Part shown: piece after piece, positions 25,740 to 33,766 of the stretch
How positions within the stretch are numbered: position 1 is the stretch's first letter
How the letters are laid out: each line of letters starts with the position of its first letter
DNA from: Candidatus Poribacteria bacterium
GTDB lineage: Bacteria; Poribacteria; WGA-4E; WGA-3G
Direction: 5' to 3'
Assembly (NCBI GenBank): GCA_009841255.1
Contig: VXMD01000020.1
Coordinates: forward strand, 62,001-126,000
DNA: 64,000 bases
Program-made: the position numbers and the translations under genes
The notes under the pieces: generated by a model
The model's input: only the letters and a program-made list of their open reading frames with translations
Database searches by the model: none
What the model was told of the DNA's origin: nothing

Positions 25740-25864
25740 TTTTCGCCTCCAGCTTGAGCGATACGTAACGCTTCACCTATTGTCTCTCGCGTGGGTTTAG
25801 GGAAACGCCGGAGCTGCTCCCGAGAATCCCCAATCCATTTCACATCTCTCATCGTTTCATCCAA
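25740..25864 (-). pseudogene. Remnant of a HigB/RelE-type toxin gene
   Basis: From the ATG at 25864 the frame encodes MRDVKWIGDSREQLRRF and PKPTRETIGEALRIAQAGG, the typical first 45 residues of a Gp49/HigB-like toxin. Full-length members have about 110 residues, with the RNase-core strands in the second half. Here the match ends at AQAGGEK and the frame then runs into the antitoxin start codon (stop at 25649). The missing two thirds of the toxin seem to have been deleted, leaving the antitoxin SD intact. Confidence 0.7.
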
Positions 25865-26031
25865 AGTTCCACCCTGTTATTGACATTATACCCCATCCTC
25901 CAAAATCCTTGCAACGTTTTCTGCAATGCGTTTCTCTCATTGGTGTGCCTCTTGTCCCGCGTTGAGGCTACACTCTTGTGCTTCAATCTCAGCGAAGGTT
26001 AGAAACCCATCCAACAGGGATAACGCTAAAA

Positions 26032-29000
26032 TTAGAAATAGGATCTGCCGAGTGAGCTTCCAGTACCGAATGCGTTGTAAGGCACGCCAGCCGGTATGGT
26101 TCGGAGGCCCCACGTTTCAGTGGTTGCGTCGTAACCGACACCCATCGAAACCGCAGGCTCCTGAATCAGATTGACCTGGAAGGTGAAGTCCTGACGGACG
26201 TTGTTATACGGGGAGTCCTCGCGTTTAATGCCAACGCGATTCCAAGAGATACGGAGGTTCCAATCGTGGAGATTGCGCGTCATACTAATGCGTTGCGAAT
26301 AGAATTGCCCCTCAATCGGATAATAGATAAGGCTCACATCGAATTCAAGGTCTTGGCTAAAGCGGTAGCGTCCAGTGGCGGTAATAGATCGGGAGGCGCG
26401 TCTGGAGGTATGCCGTTTGCTAAAAGAGTTGCCGAGACTGATATTCCAAGAGGGACGGGTATAGCGGATGTTGGTACGGAAACCGACCATTTTAAACTGT
26501 TTCCCATCATCGGGATGCGGATTCGGATCGTGTGTGAACCGGACGGTCATATTTAAGTTGCGACTCGGAAGCGGAACGAATGTGAAATCGCTCTCAATAG
26601 GTTCATATTTCCGCCGATACAAAGGGTCGAACTCTGTGAAATCCGCCGTGAGTCGGGTATCAAAATAGAAGACACGGTGTGCCGACTGACTCCGTCGGGT
26701 CTTGATTTCAAAATTTGTGTTGAAGTTATAAGTGAGTCTCTTCCGTTCATAAAAATAGGTGCTCGGACCGAAAGGATAGAGGTTCTCATCTTCATCAACA
26801 GCAGGCTGATAATTGAATCGGAGTGAGGATTGGATTTCGTGTCTCAACTTTCGGAGTCCAGGAATATAACCGACGTTGAAGACCCGGAAAAGCGTGTTTG
26901 TAGCGGACCCATTGAAACTGTAAACGCCTTTTACGATGTTCCTATTCTTATCTTGGTCTTGGTCGTGCCATATCATGTTCGTATTGAGATCAAGACTCAT
27001 TTGGAGTTCCCGCAAGGGCGTAATCAGGAGCGTTGACTGCTTACGGATATCGAATCCGAGGTCCAGCGTCTGTAGAAATACATCTCTCTCATCGACTTTG
27101 CCCTTATAGACTTCTCTAAAGAAGTTACCGAGTTCAAGATCCAAGTCGAAACTGGTGCTTTCAAGGGTTGGAACGGTAAAAAGTGAAAGAATCGGTGTTT
27201 CGGTTTTGAACTTTTCAGCAACACTTTCCATACGATCGTTAAGACTCCCAAGGAAGGGTAGCGCACTCACACGCATCCGTGAGAAATTCAGAGTGAACTG
27301 TGGGAGTTTTTGTAGGGAAGTTGTGCCTTCATCCGTGAAATCGTGAACGTGCCGAACTTCGAGCCTACCGGTAATATCTCCGATAGTCTCCCGCGAAAAT
27401 GTGAGGTTACCATTCTCGTCGCGATCGTTGTCAGCCACGGTAGACAAACCCGTGCCGTAGGTGAGTATTGCGAAAGTGTTAAGTCTGGATTCTCCGGGAA
27501 GCTTCAGTTCTTCCTTGAAATTACGGGCTTGCAATTCTGTTCTACCCGTGAAATTGATAGGGCGTCTCCCTTCGGCGCGACTATCCCATGGCGTATAGAA
27601 AGATTGTGTATGCCCCCATCGCATGATCCACCGTCTACCGATGCGTGTTGCGTTCTGTCGCTCGTAAGAGTAGCGGTCTGCGCCGTAGAAGTAGATGTCG
27701 CCTCGATAAGTTCTCTTTTTGTCGACTTTGATGAGCCGGAAGGATTTCTTGGTTTGAATGGGACGACTGCTGTATTCACCGGCATACAGTCTCTGTGCAT
27801 CTGAAGCGACAGCACTCGGATCTTCCCACCGTCCCCGAAAACCGTGTTTCCGATAGACTTTCAGTTCGTCTTCGTCCTCGGCATCTTCTTCAGCATCAGG
27901 ATCCTCGGAAACGGCGTCGTCGGACGGATCAGAAGTCGTCTCAGCTTCTACTTCGTCCTGTGGCGCGTCCTCCTCTACGGTTTGGTCCTCATCGGTGTCG
28001 ACGGTGTCAACCTGTTGCGACGGCTCTGGTGTGGGCGGTCCAGTGGCAGATTCTTGTGTTTGCGTTTTTTCAATTGTATCTTGCGATTCACCGTTCTCCT
28101 CTATCTCTTGCGATTCACCGTCTTCCTCGGTTTTCTCCGGTGCGGGGTTCATCACCTCTTCGTAAAAAGCATCCCACTCCGCCTCGAACTGTTCGGCGAG
28201 TGCCTCGAAGGTCGGGGTCTCCTCTTTTTCAAGCAATTGGAAGATATAGAGACCTTCAGGCATGGTGATGGGTCTTCGTTCGATAACATCTCCAGGATTC
28301 TCTAATCGCCTCACTGCGGAACGCCACGAGGATTCCATTTCATTTAAGAGCAAGCCTTTCCCTTCATTAGGTTCGGATAAGGTCGGTTCGGCAATATCTG
28401 TGAATTGATCCGGAACCTGTATCAGTTGCTCAAAGGACTCGCCTTCGTGGGCACGCTTGAGCATGTCATCTGCTAATTCGCGTAGGACGAATTCCGTATC
28501 TTCACTGGCGGTAATCGCGATGTCAATGCGGCTGAGCTTAATTTCGCGTTCGCCGTAGACATCAACAACACGATCGGCTTTAAGGATGTGAAAGGCGGAT
28601 TCGGTTTGGACGATAGGGCTAATTTCTCCCTCTTGTAGTGCGAAGACGGTTTCCTCTAAAACTGGATCGAGTTTGGGTTCGCCATCTTCATCAATTTCAC
28701 CGGGCACGAGGAATCCCATGTCGCCGCCGTCGTAACGGGTATCGTAATGGTCAGAATTGCGTTGTGCGATCTGCGCGAAGTCAGCCCCCTCTTCTTGAAG
28801 TTGCTTGAGGACATCCCCTGCCTTATCTTTCGCACGCTGGACATCATCGTCCGTAATTTTATATTCAATGAAAATTTGCCGCAGCCAATAGCGGTCGTAT
28901 TCACCGTCAAGCCGGTCCTGTAATTCCTCCGCCTTTTCCTTCAACTTTGTGCGCTGGTTCGGTGTTACATCGGGTGGAATCGGGATATAGATCTCTTGAA

Positions 29001-29931
29001 ACTGTGTATCATTAAATCGGTATTTACCTTCAAATCCATAGCCTTGTCCGCGTCTTGCGCTTCTGTCGTAGAGCAATGCCCCATCGTAGCGTCGTTCGCG
29101 GGCAACAGGTAAGATGATGCTGATGTTGGGACCTTGGTAACTATCTGTTCCGAGCTTGACGATAATCTTTGCAATCTTACCTTTCCGTATGTCTCGTCGG
29201 ATGACGGGAAAATAGAACAGTGGAAACCCACCAATGCGTAAGACGATATTTTTAGCGATCATCTCCTGATTCATTCGGACGATGACTTCGGAGACACTGA
29301 AATAGTAGTGGGGATGTTTCAGTGAACAGGTCGTCAGGGTTGCCCCGCGGATATAGGAGCGGTCTTCCTGTATTTTAAATATCTCACTGCCGCCGAAGTA
29401 CCACGGGTCGCTGAAGGTAAACCCGTTCCGGGCAATTCCCTTTTTGTTTTCGAGGTTGAAGATGAGTTCATCGGAGTAAGTCTCCTCATCTCCCATCTTT
29501 AGATGGACGTTCCCGGAGGCGCGCAGCAGATTCTCATCGAAGTCCGCCCAGACATGGTCTGCCCGGAGAATAACATCTTCAAATTTGATGAGTGCGTTTC
29601 CGTGAATTTGGACGAAGTTATCAACCATCACCATATCGTCGCCATCACCAATAACCATGCCTTCTTCAGGGACATCTGTTTCGGGATTTAACCGCTCTGA
29701 GGCGGATCCCTCCTCTTGTGTCTGGTCTGTGGATTCAGACGCCGGTGGGTCAGCGGATTGTGCCTCTTGCGCAATGCTGAACCGGACTGGGGAACTAAGG
29801 CAATAGGTAATGACGAACAGCACCAGTAGGGACTGGGTTACCCAGCCCCTACGACGTTCAATTCTGGACATTCGGTTTTCTAATTTACTTTCCGGATCAG
29901 TCATAGCCTCTGGGTATTTAACAGTTTTCAT
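26032..29931 (-). CDS. lptD: LptD-like LPS-assembly protein with inserted SurA-type parvulin modules
   Basis: The frame is open to 30072, but that end is translated repeat; I start at the ATG at 29931 (1299 residues), with ATGs at 29904 and 29871 as alternatives. The signal peptide is about residues 30-55. Residues 105-260 are the LptA/OstA-like domain (IHGNALIKFED, FPLFYFPVIRRD). Residues 348-455 form a parvulin domain (WLRQIFIEYKI ... YDGGDMGFLVPGE ... AFHIL), and 462-570 a divergent second one. They are followed by EAEWDAFYEEV, like the SurA C-terminal helix. An acidic linker (595-690) leads to the barrel (about 690-1299). E. coli LptD has 784 residues and no parvulin part. LptD places LPS in the outer membrane and needs SurA to fold; here the chaperone-like part is built in. 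Confidence 0.82.
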   Translation of the reverse strand: MKTVKYPEAMTDPESKLENRMSRIERRRGWVTQSLLVLFVITYCLSSPVRFSIAQEAQSADPPASESTDQTQEEGSASERLNPETDVPEEGMVIGDGDDMVMVDNFVQIHGNALIKFEDVILRADHVWADFDENLLRASGNVHLKMGDEETYSDELIFNLENKKGIARNGFTFSDPWYFGGSEIFKIQEDRSYIRGATLTTCSLKHPHYYFSVSEVIVRMNQEMIAKNIVLRIGGFPLFYFPVIRRDIRKGKIAKIIVKLGTDSYQGPNISIILPVARERRYDGALLYDRSARRGQGYGFEGKYRFNDTQFQEIYIPIPPDVTPNQRTKLKEKAEELQDRLDGEYDRYWLRQIFIEYKITDDDVQRAKDKAGDVLKQLQEEGADFAQIAQRNSDHYDTRYDGGDMGFLVPGEIDEDGEPKLDPVLEETVFALQEGEISPIVQTESAFHILKADRVVDVYGEREIKLSRIDIAITASEDTEFVLRELADDMLKRAHEGESFEQLIQVPDQFTDIAEPTLSEPNEGKGLLLNEMESSWRSAVRRLENPGDVIERRPITMPEGLYIFQLLEKEETPTFEALAEQFEAEWDAFYEEVMNPAPEKTEEDGESQEIEENGESQDTIEKTQTQESATGPPTPEPSQQVDTVDTDEDQTVEEDAPQDEVEAETTSDPSDDAVSEDPDAEEDAEDEDELKVYRKHGFRGRWEDPSAVASDAQRLYAGEYSSRPIQTKKSFRLIKVDKKRTYRGDIYFYGADRYSYERQNATRIGRRWIMRWGHTQSFYTPWDSRAEGRRPINFTGRTELQARNFKEELKLPGESRLNTFAILTYGTGLSTVADNDRDENGNLTFSRETIGDITGRLEVRHVHDFTDEGTTSLQKLPQFTLNFSRMRVSALPFLGSLNDRMESVAEKFKTETPILSLFTVPTLESTSFDLDLELGNFFREVYKGKVDERDVFLQTLDLGFDIRKQSTLLITPLRELQMSLDLNTNMIWHDQDQDKNRNIVKGVYSFNGSATNTLFRVFNVGYIPGLRKLRHEIQSSLRFNYQPAVDEDENLYPFGPSTYFYERKRLTYNFNTNFEIKTRRSQSAHRVFYFDTRLTADFTEFDPLYRRKYEPIESDFTFVPLPSRNLNMTVRFTHDPNPHPDDGKQFKMVGFRTNIRYTRPSWNISLGNSFSKRHTSRRASRSITATGRYRFSQDLEFDVSLIYYPIEGQFYSQRISMTRNLHDWNLRISWNRVGIKREDSPYNNVRQDFTFQVNLIQEPAVSMGVGYDATTETWGLRTIPAGVPYNAFGTGSSLGRSYF
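29826..29852. repeat. Palindromic unit inside the lptD signal-peptide codons
   Basis: A 27-bp palindrome with arms GGGGCTGGG and CCCAGTCCC (on the minus strand) matches the intergenic unit at 18944-18972. Read in frame it supplies the codons for RRGWVTQSL, right at the start of the hydrophobic core. Confidence 0.6.
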
Positions 29932-30140
29932 GTTCGAGTTGAAGAAATCCGCAGAAACACCGGATTTAGTCTGGGAATAGACTAAATCCGTTCCTTGTAT
30001 TACATTGCAAGAACCCAAGCAAAAACCCTGCGCCGTTGTTGCAGGCTTAGGTTTCGATGCTCTGCCGTACATATCCTTATTTCAGTCGTCCCTTCACCAG
30101 AAATCTGCTCGTAATGAAATGGAGAGCAGTCCAGAAGGTC
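29932..30140 (-). repeat. Repeat cluster before lptD
   Basis: Read on the minus strand it contains CTCCATTTCATTACGAGC, GCCTGCAACAACGGCGCAGG, TTTTTGCTTGGG and, last, GAAATCCGC...TTCTTCAACTCGAAC against the ATG at 29931. All these modules recur in other intergenic regions of the window. The gap to the upstream surA-like gene contains no open gene. Confidence 0.65.
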
Positions 30141-30145
30141 ATAAA

Positions 30146-31453
30146 TTAAAAATCTTTCAGTTCAATTCGAATGTAAGCGTTTTCAAGGAGTTTATTGGTG
30201 TATGCGTCCCATTCTTCTTGGAACCGCTGCTGGCGGAGTATTGAAGTGATCTGTTGTTTCTCTGCCTCACTGAGACTGGGGCTATTTCGCTCGTCGACTT
30301 TAAAGATGTGAAGACCGGATTCGGTTTCGTGGGGTTGACTGTAAGTACCGACTGCGAGTGCTTCAACGATTGTCCGAGTTTTCGGATTGAGTTCTGTTAA
30401 GGAGCGGATTCCGAGGTCTCCACCGTTATCTCGCGTTTCAGTATCGTCGGAATGTGCCGCTGCAAGCGCACTGAAATCCTCACCGTTCTCCAGTTTTTTG
30501 AAAACTTCAACAACATGCGCGCGTGACGCCTGTATCGCCTGTGCACTCGGTGTGAGGGGAATAATGAGATACCGAAATACAATCATCAGATCGGTTTTCA
30601 TTTCGACGGTGAACACATAGAGTCCCTCGTTTCCTTCAACGGGCTCACTGAGTTTGCCCGCCTCCAAATTTGTGAGTACGTCTTGGAATATCTTTGGAAA
30701 CCTTTTGAGTTCCTCAGTCGTCGCTTCTATGAGAATTCCTGCCTGTGAACTTGGGTTCTGCTTAGAGGCGTATCGTTGTGCGAGCCCCTCAAACTTCGTG
30801 ATATCTGCTGCAATTTCCTTGAGTACTTCATTAACAGTTTCAAGCGCGGCATCTCGGTCAGCTTGATTCGGTTTAAAGGCGACAAAAATATGCCGCAAAT
30901 GCACCTTATCTGTTTTCGTGGGGAGTTGGTCTCGGTTTTCCTCAAAAAATTCTTGGATTTCGCTCTCACGCACCTGCAATCGGGGGACAATTCTTCCCAT
31001 AACGAGTTTCTCTGCCTTGAGATTCCGTTCTGACTGCTCCCGAAATCCCACGAGTGTCATGCCCTCTCTGTTGAGTTGTTTTTTAAATTCTTCGTCTGTT
31101 TCAATTTGATATCTCTTTTTAAAGTCTTGAACGTACTGCTCAATTTCTACGGCGCTGACGGTCACCTTCAGCGTTAGTGCCGCTTCCAAAAGAAGCATTT
31201 GCCTGATAAGCCGGTCAAGTAACTCTGATCTTTGTCGCTCGGCTTCGTTGAGTGCCTCGCGTTCACTGAAACGATAGACCTGTTGGAGTTCCATGGCGCG
31301 CTGGTTCACTAAGACATCGAGTTCTCGCTTGGTCACGACATCGTCATTAACGTAAGCGATAATCTTATCAAAGGTACGAGCGGTACTCCTCCGCACACTA
31401 CCGCTGACGAGCAGTAGGATGAGCATAAGACAAGCAGCTACTTTGTAAACCAT
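30146..31453 (-). CDS. surA: SurA-type periplasmic peptidyl-prolyl isomerase/chaperone
   Basis: A 435-residue protein with the length and layout of SurA (428 residues in E. coli). It has a signal peptide at about 1-25, a SurA_N chaperone region at 27-160 (FDKIIAYVNDDVVTKREL), a first parvulin domain at 183-285 (KVHLRHIFVAF) and a second, more canonical one at 290-387 (DNGGDLGIRSL ... TESGLHIFKVDER). A C-terminal helix QEEWDAYTNKLLENA follows. SurA escorts outer-membrane proteins, LptD among them, through the periplasm. It is the last of three parvulin-type genes and directly precedes lptD. The start codon lies 6 nt after AATACT in the CCGCAAGG repeat tail, as in other copies. Confidence 0.9.
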   Translation of the reverse strand: MVYKVAACLMLILLLVSGSVRRSTARTFDKIIAYVNDDVVTKRELDVLVNQRAMELQQVYRFSEREALNEAERQRSELLDRLIRQMLLLEAALTLKVTVSAVEIEQYVQDFKKRYQIETDEEFKKQLNREGMTLVGFREQSERNLKAEKLVMGRIVPRLQVRESEIQEFFEENRDQLPTKTDKVHLRHIFVAFKPNQADRDAALETVNEVLKEIAADITKFEGLAQRYASKQNPSSQAGILIEATTEELKRFPKIFQDVLTNLEAGKLSEPVEGNEGLYVFTVEMKTDLMIVFRYLIIPLTPSAQAIQASRAHVVEVFKKLENGEDFSALAAAHSDDTETRDNGGDLGIRSLTELNPKTRTIVEALAVGTYSQPHETESGLHIFKVDERNSPSLSEAEKQQITSILRQQRFQEEWDAYTNKLLENAYIRIELKDF

Positions 31454-31476
31454 TTTTTAAGTATTCCTTGCGGTTA
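31454..31476 (-). promoter_or_regulatory. Repeat tail AACCGCAAGG...TTAAAAA before surA
   Basis: On the minus strand AACCGCAAGGAATACTTAAA precedes the ATG at 31453, with AATACT placed 6 nt before it. It is the terminal module of the dispersed repeat without the upstream hairpin part and may supply a -10 box. Confidence 0.4.
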
Positions 31477-31484
31477 AATGATAT

Positions 31485-31541
31485 GGGATGGAAGGTTGGA
31501 AGAAAGAAAGATAGGGCACCCATCCTTCCTTTCTTCCATCC
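31485..31541. terminator. Long imperfect inverted repeat between two parvulin genes
   Basis: The arms GGGATGGAAGG...GGAAGAAAG and CTTTCTTCCATCC form an imperfect 57-nt hairpin just after the stop region of the upstream parvulin gene. It could act as an attenuator or RNA-processing stem between the genes; there is no clear T-tract. Confidence 0.4.
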
Positions 31542-31550
31542 AAGAGTTTG

Positions 31551-32585
31551 CTATTCTTCAGGCTCTGTCTCCTCAGAAGACTCTTCGGATTGCCCATCCT
31601 CCGACGCCTCTTCGGCTTCTTCAGACTCCGCCTCTGGAATGCGATCTATGTAAGTTTTGACCTCAGCGCGTTCTCGAAGTTCAGCAACCCAACTATCCAT
31701 AAGCTCCTGCCGCTTCTCGCGTTCCGCTTTTCGGACGACACTCCTACGAACATCTTCCTCCTCAAACGGTTTTTGGTATTCATCGCGAGCTTCGTCTTTT
31801 CGGAAGATCATGTAGTATTTATCTCCCTGAACATCGACTTCAATGACCCCATCGTGCAACTGACCGATCTCCGCAGAAAACGCTGCATCTAAGAACGGTT
31901 CGGTTCCCGCGGGGAAAGAACTCCGACCAATATAGTCGGTGTCCCCCGGAGTCCCAGGATTCGCACCGGGACCGACGAGTTCACCGCGATCGGAGAGTTC
32001 CTGAGCGATTTCAAGGATATCTTTGCCTTCCTTGATTTGCGCGTAGACTTCATCAGCCCGCTCTTTATTCATAAGCGTGATACAGGAAAGTCTGACCTGT
32101 TCAGGACGCACGTACTCCGCTTTGTTCGCTTCGTAGTACTGGACATAGTCGTCTTCAGTCAAAGAGAGCTTATCGTCGATCTCTTGGGCGGTAATTTTTT
32201 TAACCATCAACTCATGAAGATAATCCTGGACCTTTTTGAGAATTTCCGAATCTTCATTGAGTTTTTCGTCACGGGCGAGACTGAGAATGAGCCGGCTTTC
32301 CGCCATGAGGAGCATATAGGTTTCCAGCCCCTCTTTGTCCTGATATTGACGCTGCTTGTATTCGGGGAGTTCGCTAATTTCTTCCATCATCTCTTCAAGG
32401 GTGATGCGATGTTTGCCGTTCCATTCAAATTCAGCGATGACCGTTCCATCAGCACCGATCGCCTTGTCGCCGCAACTATAGAAGACCGGATGCGTGACAA
32501 GGATCCCAATCAGAAGCAAGGGGATAACCGGAAATCTGGACTGATTATTGATTCTGCCCATGAAGCGGGCAACTACTGTGAGCAT
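31551..32585 (-). CDS. SurA-like/parvulin-related secreted protein (paralogue 1)
   Basis: A 344-residue exported protein with AAAGGAG 8 nt before the ATG at 32585. The hydrophobic segment PLLLIGILVTHPVFYSCGD could be a signal peptide, and the C in FYSCGD a weak lipobox. Residues 50-150 resemble the SurA N-terminal region (LEEMMEEISELPEYKQRQYQ). Residues 165-275 resemble a degenerate parvulin domain (EQVRLSCITLMN ... YYMIFRKDEARDEY). The C-terminus is a helix ending in a highly acidic tail (about 310-344). It is a paralogue of the next gene upstream. It is probably a periplasmic chaperone-type protein without full isomerase motifs. Confidence 0.7.
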   Translation of the reverse strand: MLTVVARFMGRINNQSRFPVIPLLLIGILVTHPVFYSCGDKAIGADGTVIAEFEWNGKHRITLEEMMEEISELPEYKQRQYQDKEGLETYMLLMAESRLILSLARDEKLNEDSEILKKVQDYLHELMVKKITAQEIDDKLSLTEDDYVQYYEANKAEYVRPEQVRLSCITLMNKERADEVYAQIKEGKDILEIAQELSDRGELVGPGANPGTPGDTDYIGRSSFPAGTEPFLDAAFSAEIGQLHDGVIEVDVQGDKYYMIFRKDEARDEYQKPFEEEDVRRSVVRKAEREKRQELMDSWVAELRERAEVKTYIDRIPEAESEEAEEASEDGQSEESSEETEPEE

Positions 32586-32652
32586 TTATCTAACTCCTTT
32601 TCTCAACCCAGCACTTCGGCTGGGGACGTTGCTTCCACAAAATGGGAATAGA

Positions 32653-33621
32653 CTATTGATCTGATTCCTCAGTTTCCGCTTCTTCAGGTTTCGGCGGTTC
32701 TGGAATATTTTCAGGATAGGTTTTTAGTTTGCCTTTTTCAGTAATTTCGGCAACCCACTCATTGATGCGTGAGCGTTTCTTTTCACGCTCAACCGTCCTT
32801 TGGACATCGTCTTTGACCTCGTCGAATTCCTGCTGACGGTCTGGGTGATGCTCCTCTTTACGGAAGATGAGGTAGAAGGTTTCCTCATTGACATCAACCT
32901 CAAAAAGGGTCTCTGTCATTTCACCGACCTCTTGCTCAAAAGCAGCATCAATGAATTCTGCCCAACGCGGTGATGCGGATTTGGTAAACATGTAGGTATT
33001 CCCTGGGTCGTCCTGATTGGTGCCAGGTCCGTTGGCGAGTTTACCTGCTTCGGCGAGTTCCTTCGCCGTCTCAATGATGTCTTTGCCTGCTATAATAGCA
33101 TCGAGAGTCTCGTTGGCAAAATCTTCATCGTCAAGCGTAATGCAGATTGCGCGAACTTTCGCTTCCTCAATGTAGTCACTCAAATTCGCTTGATAATGCG
33201 CCATGAGATCTTCATCGGTAACGACGATTTTACCATCCACTTCAGCCTCGGTCAATTTTTCAACCATCAGCTGATGGGTATAATCTTCCAACTTTTTCAA
33301 GTGTTCGGCAAGCGAATCAAATCCGTCGTCGGCAGCGCGAAGAATCTGGAGTCGCTCATCTATCAACTCCTCAAGATACTCGGCTTTGTCTTCCCGAGCT
33401 TCATAGTTTTGTTGACGATAAACGGGCAATTCTGCGATGGCAGCATTCAAATCAGCCAATGAGATTTGATACGGCGTGCCATTCCATTTGTACTCTGCCA
33501 AAATTACTTTGCTTTCGTCCACAGCGGACATGGATTGTTCATGACCATCGGACTGAACAAATCTCCATGTCAGTAGACAGGTCAGAGTAACAATTACAAA
33601 GATAGCAATCGTTTTTTTCAT
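32653..33621 (-). CDS. SurA-like/parvulin-related secreted protein (paralogue 2)
   Basis: I start at the ATG at 33621, in front of the MKKTIAIFVIVTLTC signal anchor; the frame is open to 33777, but no signal peptide would fit there. The product has 322 residues. It matches the downstream paralogue along its length: LADLNAAIAELPVYRQQNYE, then VRAICITLDDEDFANE, then FYLIFRKEEHHPDRQQEF, and an acidic proline-rich tail (EPPKPEEAETEESDQ). It has the parvulin-like domain in degenerate form. The two copies presumably arose by tandem duplication in this operon and could have distinct outer-membrane clients. Confidence 0.7.
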   Translation of the reverse strand: MKKTIAIFVIVTLTCLLTWRFVQSDGHEQSMSAVDESKVILAEYKWNGTPYQISLADLNAAIAELPVYRQQNYEAREDKAEYLEELIDERLQILRAADDGFDSLAEHLKKLEDYTHQLMVEKLTEAEVDGKIVVTDEDLMAHYQANLSDYIEEAKVRAICITLDDEDFANETLDAIIAGKDIIETAKELAEAGKLANGPGTNQDDPGNTYMFTKSASPRWAEFIDAAFEQEVGEMTETLFEVDVNEETFYLIFRKEEHHPDRQQEFDEVKDDVQRTVEREKKRSRINEWVAEITEKGKLKTYPENIPEPPKPEEAETEESDQ

Positions 33622-33700
33622 ATTTTTAACGTTCCTTGCGGTTCGGTCAGGTCGGTTTGGGAAATGAAGTGCCTTTCCGTATATCCAGCCCGCCCGTTGG
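33622..33700 (-). repeat. Dispersed repeat tail before parvulin paralogue 2
   Basis: On the minus strand it shares AGGCACTTCATTT and CTGACCGAACCGCAAGG with the copy before 40241 and ends 0 nt before the ATG. The hexamer in the -10 position (AACGTT) is poor, so it is a weak promoter candidate. Confidence 0.6.
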
Positions 33701-33766
33701 TTGGGCTTACGCGCTTTGGACAGGGCGCGTAGCATATTTTCTTGAGTTGACCTTTCGTTTCCACGA

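Noticed and set aside
27795..28305. Two long plus-strand frames antisense to the acidic linker of lptD
   Set aside because: They result from the biased codon use (GAA/GAG-rich) of the acidic linker and have no gene features.
29932..30072. N-terminal extension of the lptD frame
   Set aside because: The extra 47 residues are translated from dispersed repeat modules and lie before the signal peptide.
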